NCBI GenBank assembly: GCA_031269105.1
Contig: JAISZO010000320.1
Location: forward strand, 1-33,059
Direction of reading: 5' to 3'
Length of the DNA: 33,059 nucleotides
Source of the DNA: Planctomycetaceae bacterium
Lineage (GTDB): Bacteria > Planctomycetota > Planctomycetia > Pirellulales > Thermoguttaceae
The notes under the pieces were generated by a model. It was not told where the DNA came from. It did no database searches and saw only the letters and a program-made list of their open reading frames with translations. Shown here one piece after another: positions 11,065 to 21,342 of this stretch (position 1 is its first letter; every line of letters starts with the position of its first letter). The position numbers and the translations under genes were made by a program.

Positions 11065-11977
11065 TTACAATTGTTCTTTTATATCATTGATAAATTGTGA
11101 AATCGGTCTTACATAATCTTTCAAGCCAATATGTTCACTTGCAAATTTTAATCGACGGCTATTATCCGGTAAATAAAAGATATGCCTAAGTCCTCCAAGT
11201 AATGTTAATTTATCATCTGATAAGTCTTCATCAAACGTTACTACATGATAAATATATTTAACTTTGAATTTGCTTAAAATATCTTTGTCAGCTGATGAAA
11301 CCTGCTTCCAACGTTCTCTTAATGTATGTCCGTTTACAGGAAATATACTCCATTCGCTGACGACTTGGCTGTTTTGACTAATAAAAATAACTGTTTCGTT
11401 AGCGAAGAGAGTATACCAATAAGCCAGCCGTCTTTTGTTTTAACCCAATTATCAACTTCAATATCTGCTTGAAAATGAATCGGTGCATTTGCTCTTTTTA
11501 TATTGTAATAACCTAATATAAAATCAGTAACGTCTTCTAAACTACTGCCTGCTCGTTTTTTTCTTTTTTGAGCTGCTCGTCTTTCAAATTCTTGAGTAAA
11601 AGCCGTTAAAACAATATCTTGTTCTTCTTGAGTTATTGATTGATCTTTCGATAATAAAATACGCAATGTCGTAAACGCTCTAACAATTTCAGTCCGCTCT
11701 GCTGTTAAACATCCTTTGATTCCTAAATCATCCCAGAGAGAAATTACCGTCGCCAATCCTTCTTCACCTTGAATATCGAGATAAGATTTTGCAATACTCA
11801 GTGTAAAATCCTTATCATTACTCGGTATATTCGTAATTGCTTGGTGTAATGGAAGCATGATATTTTCACACGTCATTATAAAAACTTCCATATCTTCTGG
11901 TGTTTGAATTTCTTCATCCAATATAGTCAAAGAATCACCACAAATGATTTTATTAAGATATTTTTTTCAAATGTCAT
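11065..11977 (-). pseudogene. Frameshifted restriction-endonuclease-like gene; N-terminus resembles a methyltransferase start
   Basis: ORF 11334..11930 continues in another frame as AYWYTLFANETVIFISQNSQVVSEWSIFPVNGHTLRERWKQVSSADKDILSKFKVKYIYHVVTFDEDLSDDKLTLLGGLRHIFYL...INDIKEQL (stop 11065). RKKRAGSSLEDVTDFIL and TLRERWKQ recall EcoRII-C-like endonucleases. Restoring one A in the A7 run 11961-11967 gives MTFEKKYLNKIICGDSLTILDEE. Confidence 0.6.
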
Positions 11978-12058
11978 AATCCATGATCTATCAATACGAT
12001 TATCCTTTTCTAAAAAACTTCAATTTTGCAGACAATAAAATTTTAATAGCGATTAAAA

Positions 12059-13573
12059 CTATCCTTTTGCAAACCGTGAATTGAATGTGTTGAGCGCACC
12101 TTCGATTTGGGATTTGATTTCGTCGGAGAGTTTCTTTTCGTCTGTGATTTTTTGCCACAGGTCGCTTTTTTCCGCGTGAATGTAGTCCAAAAATTCCGGT
12201 TCCCATTTGCTGATTTGCGAGAGTTCAAATCTATCGAGGAAACCTCGCGTTCCGGCGTAAATCACCAAAATCTGATCGGTCGCGTGCATCGGTTTACAAA
12301 GTCCCTGTTTGAGCAATTCGTTCATTCGATAACCGCGATCCAACTGCGCCTGCGTCGCCGCGTCGAGATCAGAACCGAGTTGAGCAAACGCTTCCAACTC
12401 GCGGAACGCCGCCAAGTCGAGCCGCAAACCGCCCGCCACTTGTTTCATTGCGGGAACCTGCGCCGAACCGCCAACGCGACTGACCGAAATTCCAATATTC
12501 ATCGCCGGACGCTGTCCGCGAAAGAACAAATCCGGCTGCAAATAAATTTGTCCGTCGGTAATCGAAATCACGTTTGTCGGAATGTACGCCGACACTTCGC
12601 CTTCAAGCGTTTCGACAATCGGAAGCGAAGTCAACGAGCCGCCGCCAAGATCGTCTGAAAGTTTCGCGGCGCGTTCCAACAAACGGCTGTGACAATAGAA
12701 AATGTCGCCCGGATACGCTTCGCGTCCCGGCGGACGACGCATCAACAACGAAAGCTGACGATACGCCACCGCTTGTTTGGAAAGGTCGTCGTAAACGACT
12801 AACGCGTGTTCGCCTTTGTACATGAAGTATTCCGCCATCGCGCAACCCGCATACGGCGCGATATATTGCAACGGCGCGGCGGAACTCGCTCCGGCGACGA
12901 TAATGGTCGTATAATCCAACGCTCCGTTTTCACGCAAGATTTCAATAATTCCGGCAACCGTCGATTCTTTTTGACCAATCGCCACGTAAAAACATTTTAC
13001 GCCGGTATCTTTTTGATTGAGAATCGTATCGATACAAATAGCGGTTTTTCCGGTCTTGCGATCGCCGATAATCAATTCGCGCTGCCCGCGTCCAATCGGC
13101 GTCATTGCGTCAATCGCTTTGATTCCCGTTTGTAAAGACTGACGAACCGGCTGGCGGTCGGCGATTCCCGGCGCGGGCGTTTCGACAAACCGAGTTTCTT
13201 TCGCGGCAATTGCTCCTTTACCGTCGAGCGGATTTCCGAGCGGGTCAACAACCCGACCGAGAAGATTTTCGCCCACCGGAACTTGCAGCAATTTTCCGGT
13301 CGTGCGGGCTTCGTCGCCTTCTTCCATGCCGAGATAATTTCCCAGCAAAATGACCCCGATGCTGTTTTCTTCGAGGTTAAACGCTAAACCGGTCACGCCG
13401 CTCTTGGGGAATTCGATCATTTCATTCGACATCACTCCCGAAAGACCGTAAACGCGGGCGATTCCGTCGCCGACCTCAATGACGCGGCCTACTTCGCGGA
13501 CGTCGATTTGACTTTCAAATTGTTCAATTTCCTTCTGTATTACGGAAGCAATCTCGTCGGCTTTGAATTTCAT
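12059..13573 (-). CDS. atpA: F1 ATP synthase alpha subunit
   Basis: [21 protein letters not shown] start preceded by [61 protein letters not shown]. Confidence 0.98.
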   Translation of the reverse strand: MKFKADEIASVIQKEIEQFESQIDVREVGRVIEVGDGIARVYGLSGVMSNEMIEFPKSGVTGLAFNLEENSIGVILLGNYLGMEEGDEARTTGKLLQVPVGENLLGRVVDPLGNPLDGKGAIAAKETRFVETPAPGIADRQPVRQSLQTGIKAIDAMTPIGRGQRELIIGDRKTGKTAICIDTILNQKDTGVKCFYVAIGQKESTVAGIIEILRENGALDYTTIIVAGASSAAPLQYIAPYAGCAMAEYFMYKGEHALVVYDDLSKQAVAYRQLSLLMRRPPGREAYPGDIFYCHSRLLERAAKLSDDLGGGSLTSLPIVETLEGEVSAYIPTNVISITDGQIYLQPDLFFRGQRPAMNIGISVSRVGGSAQVPAMKQVAGGLRLDLAAFRELEAFAQLGSDLDAATQAQLDRGYRMNELLKQGLCKPMHATDQILVIYAGTRGFLDRFELSQISKWEPEFLDYIHAEKSDLWQKITDEKKLSDEIKSQIEGALNTFNSRFAKG

Positions 13574-14180
13574 GGGCGCTCCTATCAATTATATTTTGAC
13601 GCACGTTAAGGAGTTGAGAGGCAATGGAGCCATCGTAAATCGTGTCTCCAACGCGGACAACAATTCCGCCGATCACATCGGGATCGACGGTATTTTGAAT
13701 GATCGGTTCTCCGCCGAGTTTCGCACGCAGGCGTTCCGCGAGACCGTCAAATAAATCGGACGGCAATTCGGCGGCGGTTGTTACCGTGACCGGAATACGT
13801 CCTTTACGTTTGTCGTTTAATTTAACGACTTCGCGGTACACGGCGCGTACAATTTCAAGCCGCCCATGAATCGCGAGAACTTTCAAAAATCTTAAAAATA
13901 ACGGCGACGCTTTCTCTGCGAAAACGCGATCAATCGTCGAGATTTTTTTGTCGGCGGGAATCACGGTTGACGTAAGAACGGCTTCAAATTTCGCATGAGC
14001 GTTGAGAACGTCGGCAATAAACGAAATAAATTCATCGACCGCCGCGTCAAGCGATTCGCCTTTCGCTTCAACGGCTCCTAAAAACGCTTCGGCATACATC
14101 CGGGCGATTTTTTCAACGCCGACGTCTGCGGCGAGTTCCGCGGCAAACAAAGCGTCTTGTTCAGGTATCGGTTTTGACAT
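13524..14180 (-). CDS. atpH: F1 ATP synthase delta subunit
   Basis: [14 protein letters not shown]..., [22 protein letters not shown]; position between atpF and atpA. Confidence 0.9.
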   Translation of the reverse strand: MSKPIPEQDALFAAELAADVGVEKIARMYAEAFLGAVEAKGESLDAAVDEFISFIADVLNAHAKFEAVLTSTVIPADKKISTIDRVFAEKASPLFLRFLKVLAIHGRLEIVRAVYREVVKLNDKRKGRIPVTVTTAAELPSDLFDGLAERLRAKLGGEPIIQNTVDPDVIGGIVVRVGDTIYDGSIASQLLNVRQNIIDRSAHEIQSRRDCFRNTEGN

Positions 14181-14184
14181 AATT

Positions 14185-14288
14185 CAGGTTCCAGACGCTA
14201 GATTTCAGATTCCAATTTCCGTAATCCTGTTTTATTTTTATCAACAAAAATTACCGGTATCTGGAAGCTGGTATCCGACGCCTAATTC
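14185..14288. repeat. Inverted pair of heptamer arrays filling the atpF-atpH spacer
   Basis: CAGGTTC CAGACGC TAGATTT CAGATTC CAATTTC (14185-14219) and CCGGTAT CTGGAAG CTGGTAT CCGACGC CTAATTC (14254-14288); the last unit contains the atpF stop codon. Confidence 0.75.
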
Positions 14289-14977
14289 TTTGAAAAATCG
14301 GAAACGGCGTTTTGAATTAAATTGGCGTGCGCTTGCGGGTCGAGTTTTTCACGAATAATCTTTCCGGCAAGCAAAACGGCAAGATTAGCGCCGCGTTCCG
14401 CCAATTCCTGTAATGCGTTGTCGGTCGCCGATTCAATCTCTTTCGCGGCGCGAATACGTTCCGCTTCGGCGGCTTCGCGGGCTTTCGCGATAATCGATTC
14501 GCCGGCGCGTTCCGCCTCTTTTTTGCCGGATTCGACAATCGCTTTGACCTCGCCCTCCGCTTCCGAAAGTTTTTGCTGATATTGATTCAGCAATTCTTTC
14601 GCATCGCGATTCGAGCGTTCCGCTTCGGAAATGTTGTCGGCAATCGCTTGTTCACGTTTATCGAGTCCCTCAATAATCGGCTTAAACGCAAATTTCGTCA
14701 ATAAGCCGAGTAAAATAAGAAACACAAGCGCCGTCCAAACGGCTGTATTCGTTTGCCACGTTCCAAGCGGATTCAAATCGGTATCGCTATGTTTCGCGTC
14801 TCCGCCATGCGCATCGGACGACGGCGCAGAATGACTCGCTTCCGGTTCAACAGACGCAAACAACGCGATGCCAGACAAAACGTCGGACGCAACAACCGTT
14901 TCCGTCGATGTTCCCATTACGGAAACAAACAACAAGAAACATAAACCGCCAATCATAGCGTTCTTAAAAATCGTCAT
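14282..14977 (-). CDS. atpF: Fo ATP synthase b subunit with N-terminal signal-like extension
   Basis: LGTWQTNTAVWTALVFLILLGLLTKFAFKPIIEGLDKREQAIADNISEAERS is a typical b subunit; preceded by ~80 residues with a hydrophobic stretch. Start chosen at MTIFKNAMIGG. Confidence 0.92.
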   Translation of the reverse strand: MTIFKNAMIGGLCFLLFVSVMGTSTETVVASDVLSGIALFASVEPEASHSAPSSDAHGGDAKHSDTDLNPLGTWQTNTAVWTALVFLILLGLLTKFAFKPIIEGLDKREQAIADNISEAERSNRDAKELLNQYQQKLSEAEGEVKAIVESGKKEAERAGESIIAKAREAAEAERIRAAKEIESATDNALQELAERGANLAVLLAGKIIREKLDPQAHANLIQNAVSDFSKN

Positions 14978-15057
14978 GAGACCAATCGCTCTTTGGGAAT
15001 GCGTTCCGCTCAAACGCCGCGTTTCAAACGTCCGCCGCGCGGAACAAAATCGTTGTT

Positions 15058-15369
15058 TTATTTCAACAAACAAATCACGAGTGCGAACATAGCAGCTCCT
15101 TCGACAAGAGCGGCGGCAAGAATCATCGCGGTTTGAATACGTCCGGCAACTTCCGGCTGACGTGCCATAGATTCCACTGACGCGGAACCAATTTTGCCGA
15201 TACCATAAGCTGCGCCGATCAACACGAGTCCGGCAGCAATCGTGCTTAAAGTGAATGATGGCGCTGCGGCATTTACCGGGGCAGCATCAGTTTGTGCAAA
15301 CACCATAACCGGTGTGCAAATCACAGCCATAACGAGGGCAAGCAACGCGATTTTTGCAAGTTTTCTCAC
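15058..15369 (-). CDS. atpE: Fo ATP synthase c subunit with N-terminal signal-like extension
   Basis: GTG start at 15369 with upstream GGAG; TIAAGLVLIGAAYGIGKIGSASVESMARQPEVAGRIQTAMILAAALVEGAAMFALVICLLK is canonical. Confidence 0.95.
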   Translation of the reverse strand: MRKLAKIALLALVMAVICTPVMVFAQTDAAPVNAAAPSFTLSTIAAGLVLIGAAYGIGKIGSASVESMARQPEVAGRIQTAMILAAALVEGAAMFALVICLLK

Positions 15370-15474
15370 GGAAAAATCTCCTTTTGCAGAGTGAGTTAAA
15401 TTTTTTACCACGAAATTTTTTAATGTTTCGTAGATAGTTTAATTGTAAATTTGTAAAAGGCAACAAAACGAAAA

Positions 15475-15509
15475 CTGGTACCTGACACCTGATTCCTGAC
15501 GCCTTATGT
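15475..15509. repeat. Heptamer array abutting the atpB stop codon
   Basis: CTGGTAC CTGACAC CTGATTC CTGACGC CTTATGT; atpB stop is 15509-15511. Confidence 0.8.
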
Positions 15510-16342
15510 TAATGTTGATGAACAGCCATGCCGATAAACAACGCCGACAAAAACGAAATAATATACGCTTGCAGGAACGCGACCAGCAATTCAAGCATGT
15601 TCATAAAAATAATCATACCGATGCTCGCTCCGGCAACCGGCACCCAAAGATATGTGTGAACAACAACTTCACGCATTACCACGAATGACAGAAACACAGC
15701 AATTACAGTATGACCGGCAAACATATTCGCTAAAAGCCGGATAGCCAACACAAAATGTTTGACTAACAGACCAAAAACTTCTATCACAAAAATCATCGGT
15801 TTGAGAATGTAACCGAGTCCGAACGGAATATCCATGTGCGGTACTTGTCCCGCCCAGTAACCGATAACTCCGAATTTTCGCATACCGGAACCGATGACGA
15901 CAATAAATGTTGAACACGCCATCACAGCGGTAATCGCAAGAGAACCGGTCGGCGAACCGAGAAACGGCACGAGTCCGAACAGATTACAAGTCAAAACGAA
16001 GAAAAAAAGCGTCCATATATAAGGTAAAAAACGATCCGCAGTTTTTTTGTCGCCGATTGCAGGACGGACAACTTCGTCGCGGAAATAAAGGAGCATCGCC
16101 TCAAGCATATTAAAAATGCGACCTTTCGGCGGCTTCCCATTTTTCACCGCCCGCGCGAGCGGAACAAACAAGACAAGCAAAATTACGGCAACCAACACTT
16201 CAATCAACATATAACGTGTGAGTTGAAATGTCCCAAACGGCGTGTTGAAAGACGGTAAAACAATCTCGCCGAAACCATATTCAATCGTTTTCGGGTCTTT
16301 CACATGGTGGACAATATGTTCGGTAATTTCCGCCATATTCAT
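15509..16342 (-). CDS. atpB: Fo ATP synthase a subunit
   Basis: LVKHFVLAIRLLANMFAGHTVIAVFLSFV and ELLVAFLQAYIISFLSALFIGMAVHQH are a-subunit signatures. Confidence 0.96.
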   Translation of the reverse strand: MNMAEITEHIVHHVKDPKTIEYGFGEIVLPSFNTPFGTFQLTRYMLIEVLVAVILLVLFVPLARAVKNGKPPKGRIFNMLEAMLLYFRDEVVRPAIGDKKTADRFLPYIWTLFFFVLTCNLFGLVPFLGSPTGSLAITAVMACSTFIVVIGSGMRKFGVIGYWAGQVPHMDIPFGLGYILKPMIFVIEVFGLLVKHFVLAIRLLANMFAGHTVIAVFLSFVVMREVVVHTYLWVPVAGASIGMIIFMNMLELLVAFLQAYIISFLSALFIGMAVHQH

Positions 16343-16605
16343 AATTGTTCCTCAACGCATGCTTTTTTATTGTCGGTCATTTTGCGTAACTTCACAACAA
16401 TTTCCGTCGTACTTTCGTTTATCTTTATTAACGCAACGCTTATAAAACGCTTCAATTTTCAGCATAAATCTACGTCATTATACCGAACAATTTTGCCTTG
16501 ACAATCAGTCCCGTAAATTTTTCTTGAGATAACAGATTTCAACGCCATTCGCGCGTTCATTCGCAACACGTTTGTCCTATTGAAAACCAATCATACTGAA
16601 ACCTG

Positions 16606-16959
16606 TCATCTCACTATCGCCCAAACTTCGATTGGCAGCATTGCTAAATAAAATGCCGCAAGCGCGAGCAGTAGTCTATTTGCATCGGATTTTTCGTGCG
16701 TGAGCAATATCACAATCGCAACGACCATCGTCAAAATCATCCGGCAAAACATTCCGCCGAAATAAGCGATGGCGTTTTGCTGTTTTTTTGAAGAAAACGC
16801 GGATTTTAAAATAACGGACAATATGCCGCTTGCAAACATCACGCCGCCGAACAACGCAATATATTTCCACGAAATTTCGTTTCCGGCGATCATTCGACAT
16901 ATCCATTGAATCAACATGCCAATCGCAATAACCGCCGTTCCGAAAATCAAAATACGCAT
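16606..16959 (-). CDS. AtpI-like membrane protein
   Basis: Small protein with several hydrophobic helices between atpZ-like and atpB genes, the usual AtpI position. Confidence 0.6.
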   Translation of the reverse strand: MRILIFGTAVIAIGMLIQWICRMIAGNEISWKYIALFGGVMFASGILSVILKSAFSSKKQQNAIAYFGGMFCRMILTMVVAIVILLTHEKSDANRLLLALAAFYLAMLPIEVWAIVR

Positions 16960-17007
16960 TGAACGTTAAGCTAAAAATTTTTTGCCGCCGCAAATGGACA
17001 AATCTTC

Positions 17008-17310
17008 TCAATTCTTTTCTTGCGCAAACTTTATTAAATGAATCAACATGATTGCCATACCAAGAAGCAGCCCAATCAAAATACAAAGCGGTTTCGTGTA
17101 AAATTTATTGTCGAGCCAAATGCCAATAACAATCGGCGCTACCATTTCAATTGCAGCGCTCGTTACGTTCATCGCTCCCATATAACCAATCATCATTGAC
17201 ATACGGAAATCGTTGGCATTATTGTTTTGTTGCGGGGAAATATTTTTGTTTTGCGAATTTTCTTCCGGCGGGAAATTGATCGGAAATGATTTTTTTTCGT
17301 TGTCTTGCAT
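17008..17310 (-). CDS. AtpZ/ATPase_gene1-like protein
   Basis: SAAIEMVAPIVIGIWLDNKFYTKPLCILIGLLLGMAIMLIHLIKFAQ matches the AtpZ two-helix pattern; first gene of the operon. Confidence 0.7.
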   Translation of the reverse strand: MQDNEKKSFPINFPPEENSQNKNISPQQNNNANDFRMSMMIGYMGAMNVTSAAIEMVAPIVIGIWLDNKFYTKPLCILIGLLLGMAIMLIHLIKFAQEKN

Positions 17311-17885
17311 TTTTTCGATTGTCTGGAAATGGAAAGATACTTCTTCCTTCCCAATCGGACATGTTCAAAACGTATTCGTCAAATAATTATCAATAAATTT
17401 ATATCAAATATATTAGCCGATTGGGGAAAGAGTGTCAAGCGGGACTCATTGCCTATCCAATAAAAAAATAATGACGATTTTCGACAAAAACAAAAGTAGT
17501 AAATTATTACAATTTTAATAACTTTACAAAAAAATTACAGTTTTTTTCGCAAAGTCATAAAAAAATTGGAAACATCCGTTGAAAAATTTTTGTATTTGAT
17601 TATCATTGGAGTACAATAATGTCATTTTTCTTTCCTTCAGTAATTGTCCTGCCTTAAAATTTTAGCTGTTTTGTTTGTTTTTTCTTATTATATGTTATTT
17701 TGTTTTATCGGCGTAAACTCTCTCATTTTAAATTATGAGCGTATTAGTTATTAGTATTGATTCAATAGATTTCAAAGTTTTTCTTGTACTATTGTAGAAT
17801 ACTTTATTTTACATTGAGAAATAAATTCTACTTTAAATTTTTGCCATTATTTTATATTTTGTGATTTTAGGAGAATGCGACAACC

Positions 17886-19160
17886 ATGACGTTTGCCGAA
17901 CTCGAAAATAAAACGGTCAAAGAACTTTCTTCGCTTGCCAGAAATTCCGGCATTTGCGGATGGCATGATATGCGCAAGCAGGAATTGATTCAGGCGTTGA
18001 AAAAAATCGCAAAATCATTAAATACAAAAAAATCTACAAAGACAACTTTATCTCCTGTTAAAAAACCGGCGGCAAAAAACGCCAAAGAAAAAACGCCAGA
18101 GAAACCAATCGTTGCCGTAAAACGTTCCACTTCTACGCCAAATAAAAAAACAAGCGCAAAAAGCAAGACAATTGCAACATCGGCTTCCGGCTCAAAAAAC
18201 GGCAAAAAAACGAAAACTTCTTTTGTAGAACATTCTACACAAAATCCAATTGCAACAAAACCGCATATTGAGCCGCCGCCGGAAATTGAACGAAATTCAA
18301 ATCCTTCGTCTTTTGATAATCCGGGCGAGATTTTTACCAAATATCGCGGATTGGGCGGCGTTTTCGATCGTGAATGCGACGATGTGTTAATTCTTCAAGT
18401 GCGCGATCATTATTGGTTGCAAGCGTTTTGGGAATTGAGCGTCCGACTGCTTGAACGCGCGAAAGCGGCGATGGGAGTTCACTGGCATACTGCGGTTCCA
18501 ATTCTTCGCGTTTATCAATTTGTTTCAGACGGCATTAGCAAACAGCAACGCAACCATTTGCGGGATATTAAGTTGCAGGGAAATATCAATAATTGGTATA
18601 TCGACGTACAAAATCCGCCCGCTGTGTTTTTGGTAGAAATCGGTTATGTTTCTACTCATGGAAAGTTTTTTTCGCTTGCTTCCAGCAATATTGTCGAAAC
18701 GATGGAAGATTTTATGTACAGTAAAATCGAAGATTCTTCCGTAAAATTGTCGAACGCCACGCTTTATTCCGAAAGATATGCCAAACTCAACGGTATAACC
18801 AATAAAAATCATCAGGGAATCAAGAATTATCTTGAAGATCAAATTCGTCTTCCGTTGAATATTCCGCTTTTAGCAAGATTCGGCAGTCAGGAAATTTCTA
18901 TAGAACCATTAAAAGTGGAAGTGAACGCCGATGTTGTGATTTACGGCAAAACGCAACCCGACGTACAACTCACAATCAAAAATGAACCCGTTTCGCTTTC
19001 GCCGGACGGTCAGTTTTCCATACGATTCCAACTTCCGGAAAAACGGCAAGTTTATCCGATTGTTGCTGTTAGCGTTGACGGAATTGAATCGCAAACAACG
19101 GTTCTTTCGATTGACAAAAATACCAAAGCGCTCGAAGTTGTTCATGAAGAAATGGAATGA
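17886..19160 (+). CDS. Rho_N-like domain plus DUF4912 domain protein
   Basis: N-terminal LENKTVKELSSLARNSGICGWHDMRKQELIQAL, Lys-rich linker, then LILQVRDHYWLQAFWELSVRLLERAKAAM...AVFLVEIGYVSTHGKFFSLASSNIVETM (DUF4912-like). Confidence 0.8.
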   Translation: MTFAELENKTVKELSSLARNSGICGWHDMRKQELIQALKKIAKSLNTKKSTKTTLSPVKKPAAKNAKEKTPEKPIVAVKRSTSTPNKKTSAKSKTIATSASGSKNGKKTKTSFVEHSTQNPIATKPHIEPPPEIERNSNPSSFDNPGEIFTKYRGLGGVFDRECDDVLILQVRDHYWLQAFWELSVRLLERAKAAMGVHWHTAVPILRVYQFVSDGISKQQRNHLRDIKLQGNINNWYIDVQNPPAVFLVEIGYVSTHGKFFSLASSNIVETMEDFMYSKIEDSSVKLSNATLYSERYAKLNGITNKNHQGIKNYLEDQIRLPLNIPLLARFGSQEISIEPLKVEVNADVVIYGKTQPDVQLTIKNEPVSLSPDGQFSIRFQLPEKRQVYPIVAVSVDGIESQTTVLSIDKNTKALEVVHEEME

Positions 19161-19332
19161 ACAAAAGCGCCTCAATATTTTACATCCTATAACTGCTACA
19201 ATTCCCCAAATGAAATTTTTCTTCTTGAAAACATTTCTATTTTCCGAAAATATTATCGGAATGCCGTCTTTATTGCGTCGGTATGCTAAATTTTTACAGG
19301 GCAAAAGTTTTCAGTGAAAAAAGGTGTGAAAA

Positions 19333-19536
19333 ATGGAAACGTCGGCGCTTATTAGCAGTGCGTCGCAGATGCAACAACAGCAAATTGCGATGCAAACGCA
19401 GGTTGGTTTGATGAAAACCGCATTGAATACGCAAAAAGCGGTGGGCGAAGCGATAATTTCGCTGATCGATACCGCCTCCGCCCCGATTCGCGGAAAATCG
19501 CCAAACAGCGGTCAAAATCTCGACATTTGGGGATAA
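19333..19536 (+). CDS. YjfB-like putative motility protein
   Basis: 67 aa METSALISSASQMQQQQIAMQTQVGLMKTALNTQKAVGEAIISLID resembles the YjfB_motility family; AAAGGTG upstream. Confidence 0.6.
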   Translation: METSALISSASQMQQQQIAMQTQVGLMKTALNTQKAVGEAIISLIDTASAPIRGKSPNSGQNLDIWG

Positions 19537-19552
19537 TTTTAAGAGAAAAGTT

Positions 19553-19592
19553 AAAGAAATTCAAGAATGACAGCATTTCTTTTTCGTTTTTA
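19553..19592 (+). terminator. Possible terminator after the YjfB-like gene
   Basis: AAAGAAAT-N14-ATTTCTTT stem followed by a T-rich tract. Confidence 0.5.
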
Positions 19593-19611
19593 TCTTTTTA
19601 CCGATTGCTTT

Positions 19612-21069
19612 TTATTTTATCTTAAATCCGAAATACTGTTTCGCGTTGTTGTAGCAAATATCGCGCACCATGCCGCCGGTCATCTCAAAGTCGTTGGGGA
19701 GAAGTCCCGATTCGATTTCAGCGCCGAGCAAGTTGCATAAAATGCGGCGAAAATATTCGTGTCGCGTGTAGGAAAGGAACGACCGGCTGTCGGTCAGCAT
19801 TCCGACAAACTGACTCAACAAACCAAGATTCGACAAACAGTTGAGCTGTTTTTCCATGCCGTCTTTTTGATCGAGAAACCACCACGCGCTTCCGAATTGC
19901 ATTTTGCCCGGCGTTTTCCCATCCTGAAAATTTCCGATCATCGACGCCAATATTTCGTTTTCCGACGGATTCAAATTATAAACAATGGTTTTCGGTAATT
20001 TATTTTCGCGGTCAAGATGGTCGAGAAAAGAAGATAAATAGTCGGCAACATACCTGTTATCGTAAATGGAATCAAAACCGGCGTCCGCGCCGAGTTTTTC
20101 ATACATTCGCGTATTATTGTTACGAATCGCACCAATATGAAGTTGCATTGTCCAATTTTTTTCCGCGTCCAATTTCGCACATCTGTAAATAATAACATCG
20201 TCAGGGGAGTATCTTGTATTTTCTTCTCCATTTCGCACCTGAAAAAAATGATCGTTGACTTTCCCATGAAATATGGCGTCATCTGCATCATAATGGAATC
20301 CTCTGAACCCGTGATCGGATAAACGGCAACCATGTTCATGAAAATAATCATGGCGTTTTTTCAGCGCTTCCAGTAAATCGTCAAACGTTTTTATTTCAAT
20401 TCCCGCCGCATCGCCAAGTTTATCAATATATTTGTTATATGCGCTGATCGTTGTTTCGGTAACATAATCGTTTGTATTTTCCAAAGGCGAACCAAATTGC
20501 GTCGCTTTATCCGGTCGGAACGTCGGCAAGACCTGAATATCAAACGATTGATCCGCCGCGATTTTTTTATGCCATTCGAGCGAATCCGCCGGATCGTCGG
20601 TCGTGCAGACGAGTTTCACGTTCATCTGCCGCATAATTCCGCGCGCGGAAAATTCCGGCTCGCGCAGTTTTGCGTTACATTCGTCCCAAATACTTTTCGC
20701 CGTGTCGGGATTCAAAAGCCGGTCGTTGATTCCAAAAGGACGATTCAACTCCAAATGCGTCCAGTGATAAAGCGGATTCCGCAACGTTTTCGGTACGACG
20801 CTTGCCCACGCCGCAAATTTTTCCCAGTCGGAGGCGTCGCCGGTGATATATTTTTCATCGACTCCCGCCGCCCGCATCGCCCGCCATTTGTAATGGTCGC
20901 CCACAAGCCAGATTTGCGTCAAATTCTCAAAGCGCCGGTCTTCCGCGATTTCTCGCGGCGGCAAATGACAATGATAATCGATGATCGGCGTCTCGGCGGC
21001 ATACTCGTGATAAAGCCGTATCGCCGACGGATTTTGCAATAGAAAATTTTCATGAATAAATCGCGACAT
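19612..21069 (-). CDS. uxaC: Glucuronate (uronate) isomerase
   Basis: FIHENFLLQNPSAIRLYHEYAAETPIIDYHCHLPPREIAEDRRFENLTQIWLVGDHYKWRAMRAAGVDEKYITGDAS is a classic UxaC N-terminus. Confidence 0.96.
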   Translation of the reverse strand: MSRFIHENFLLQNPSAIRLYHEYAAETPIIDYHCHLPPREIAEDRRFENLTQIWLVGDHYKWRAMRAAGVDEKYITGDASDWEKFAAWASVVPKTLRNPLYHWTHLELNRPFGINDRLLNPDTAKSIWDECNAKLREPEFSARGIMRQMNVKLVCTTDDPADSLEWHKKIAADQSFDIQVLPTFRPDKATQFGSPLENTNDYVTETTISAYNKYIDKLGDAAGIEIKTFDDLLEALKKRHDYFHEHGCRLSDHGFRGFHYDADDAIFHGKVNDHFFQVRNGEENTRYSPDDVIIYRCAKLDAEKNWTMQLHIGAIRNNNTRMYEKLGADAGFDSIYDNRYVADYLSSFLDHLDRENKLPKTIVYNLNPSENEILASMIGNFQDGKTPGKMQFGSAWWFLDQKDGMEKQLNCLSNLGLLSQFVGMLTDSRSFLSYTRHEYFRRILCNLLGAEIESGLLPNDFEMTGGMVRDICYNNAKQYFGFKIK

Positions 21070-21342
21070 GGTACGTTTCCTTATGTTTTCGTTGTAAAAA
21101 ATGTGCGAGTTTGTTTCTTTCGCGTTCATTATACTACAAAGAATCTCGTCGGCATACCGGCGCGGGGCTTGCTATTTTTTTGAGGAAAGAACATAATAAC
21201 AAAACGCTGAAAATGCAAATGGCTGAAATTCGCAGATATTTCCGCCGACGTCTGTACGACGACAAAAAAATCTGGTATCATACGTTTTCAATGACGATGG
21301 GTATTGGAACTTTCACAACTTATTAAATTGGAGAAACATATT

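Noticed and set aside
14185-15509. CRISPR array
   Set aside because: Units are 7 bp and contiguous with no unique 25-40 bp spacers between conserved repeats; no cas genes in the window.
17311-17885. Possible ncRNA or regulatory RNA in the AT-rich 575-bp divergent spacer
   Set aside because: No tRNA-like, riboswitch-like or stable GC stem could be recognised; probably promoters for the atp operon and the DUF4912 gene.
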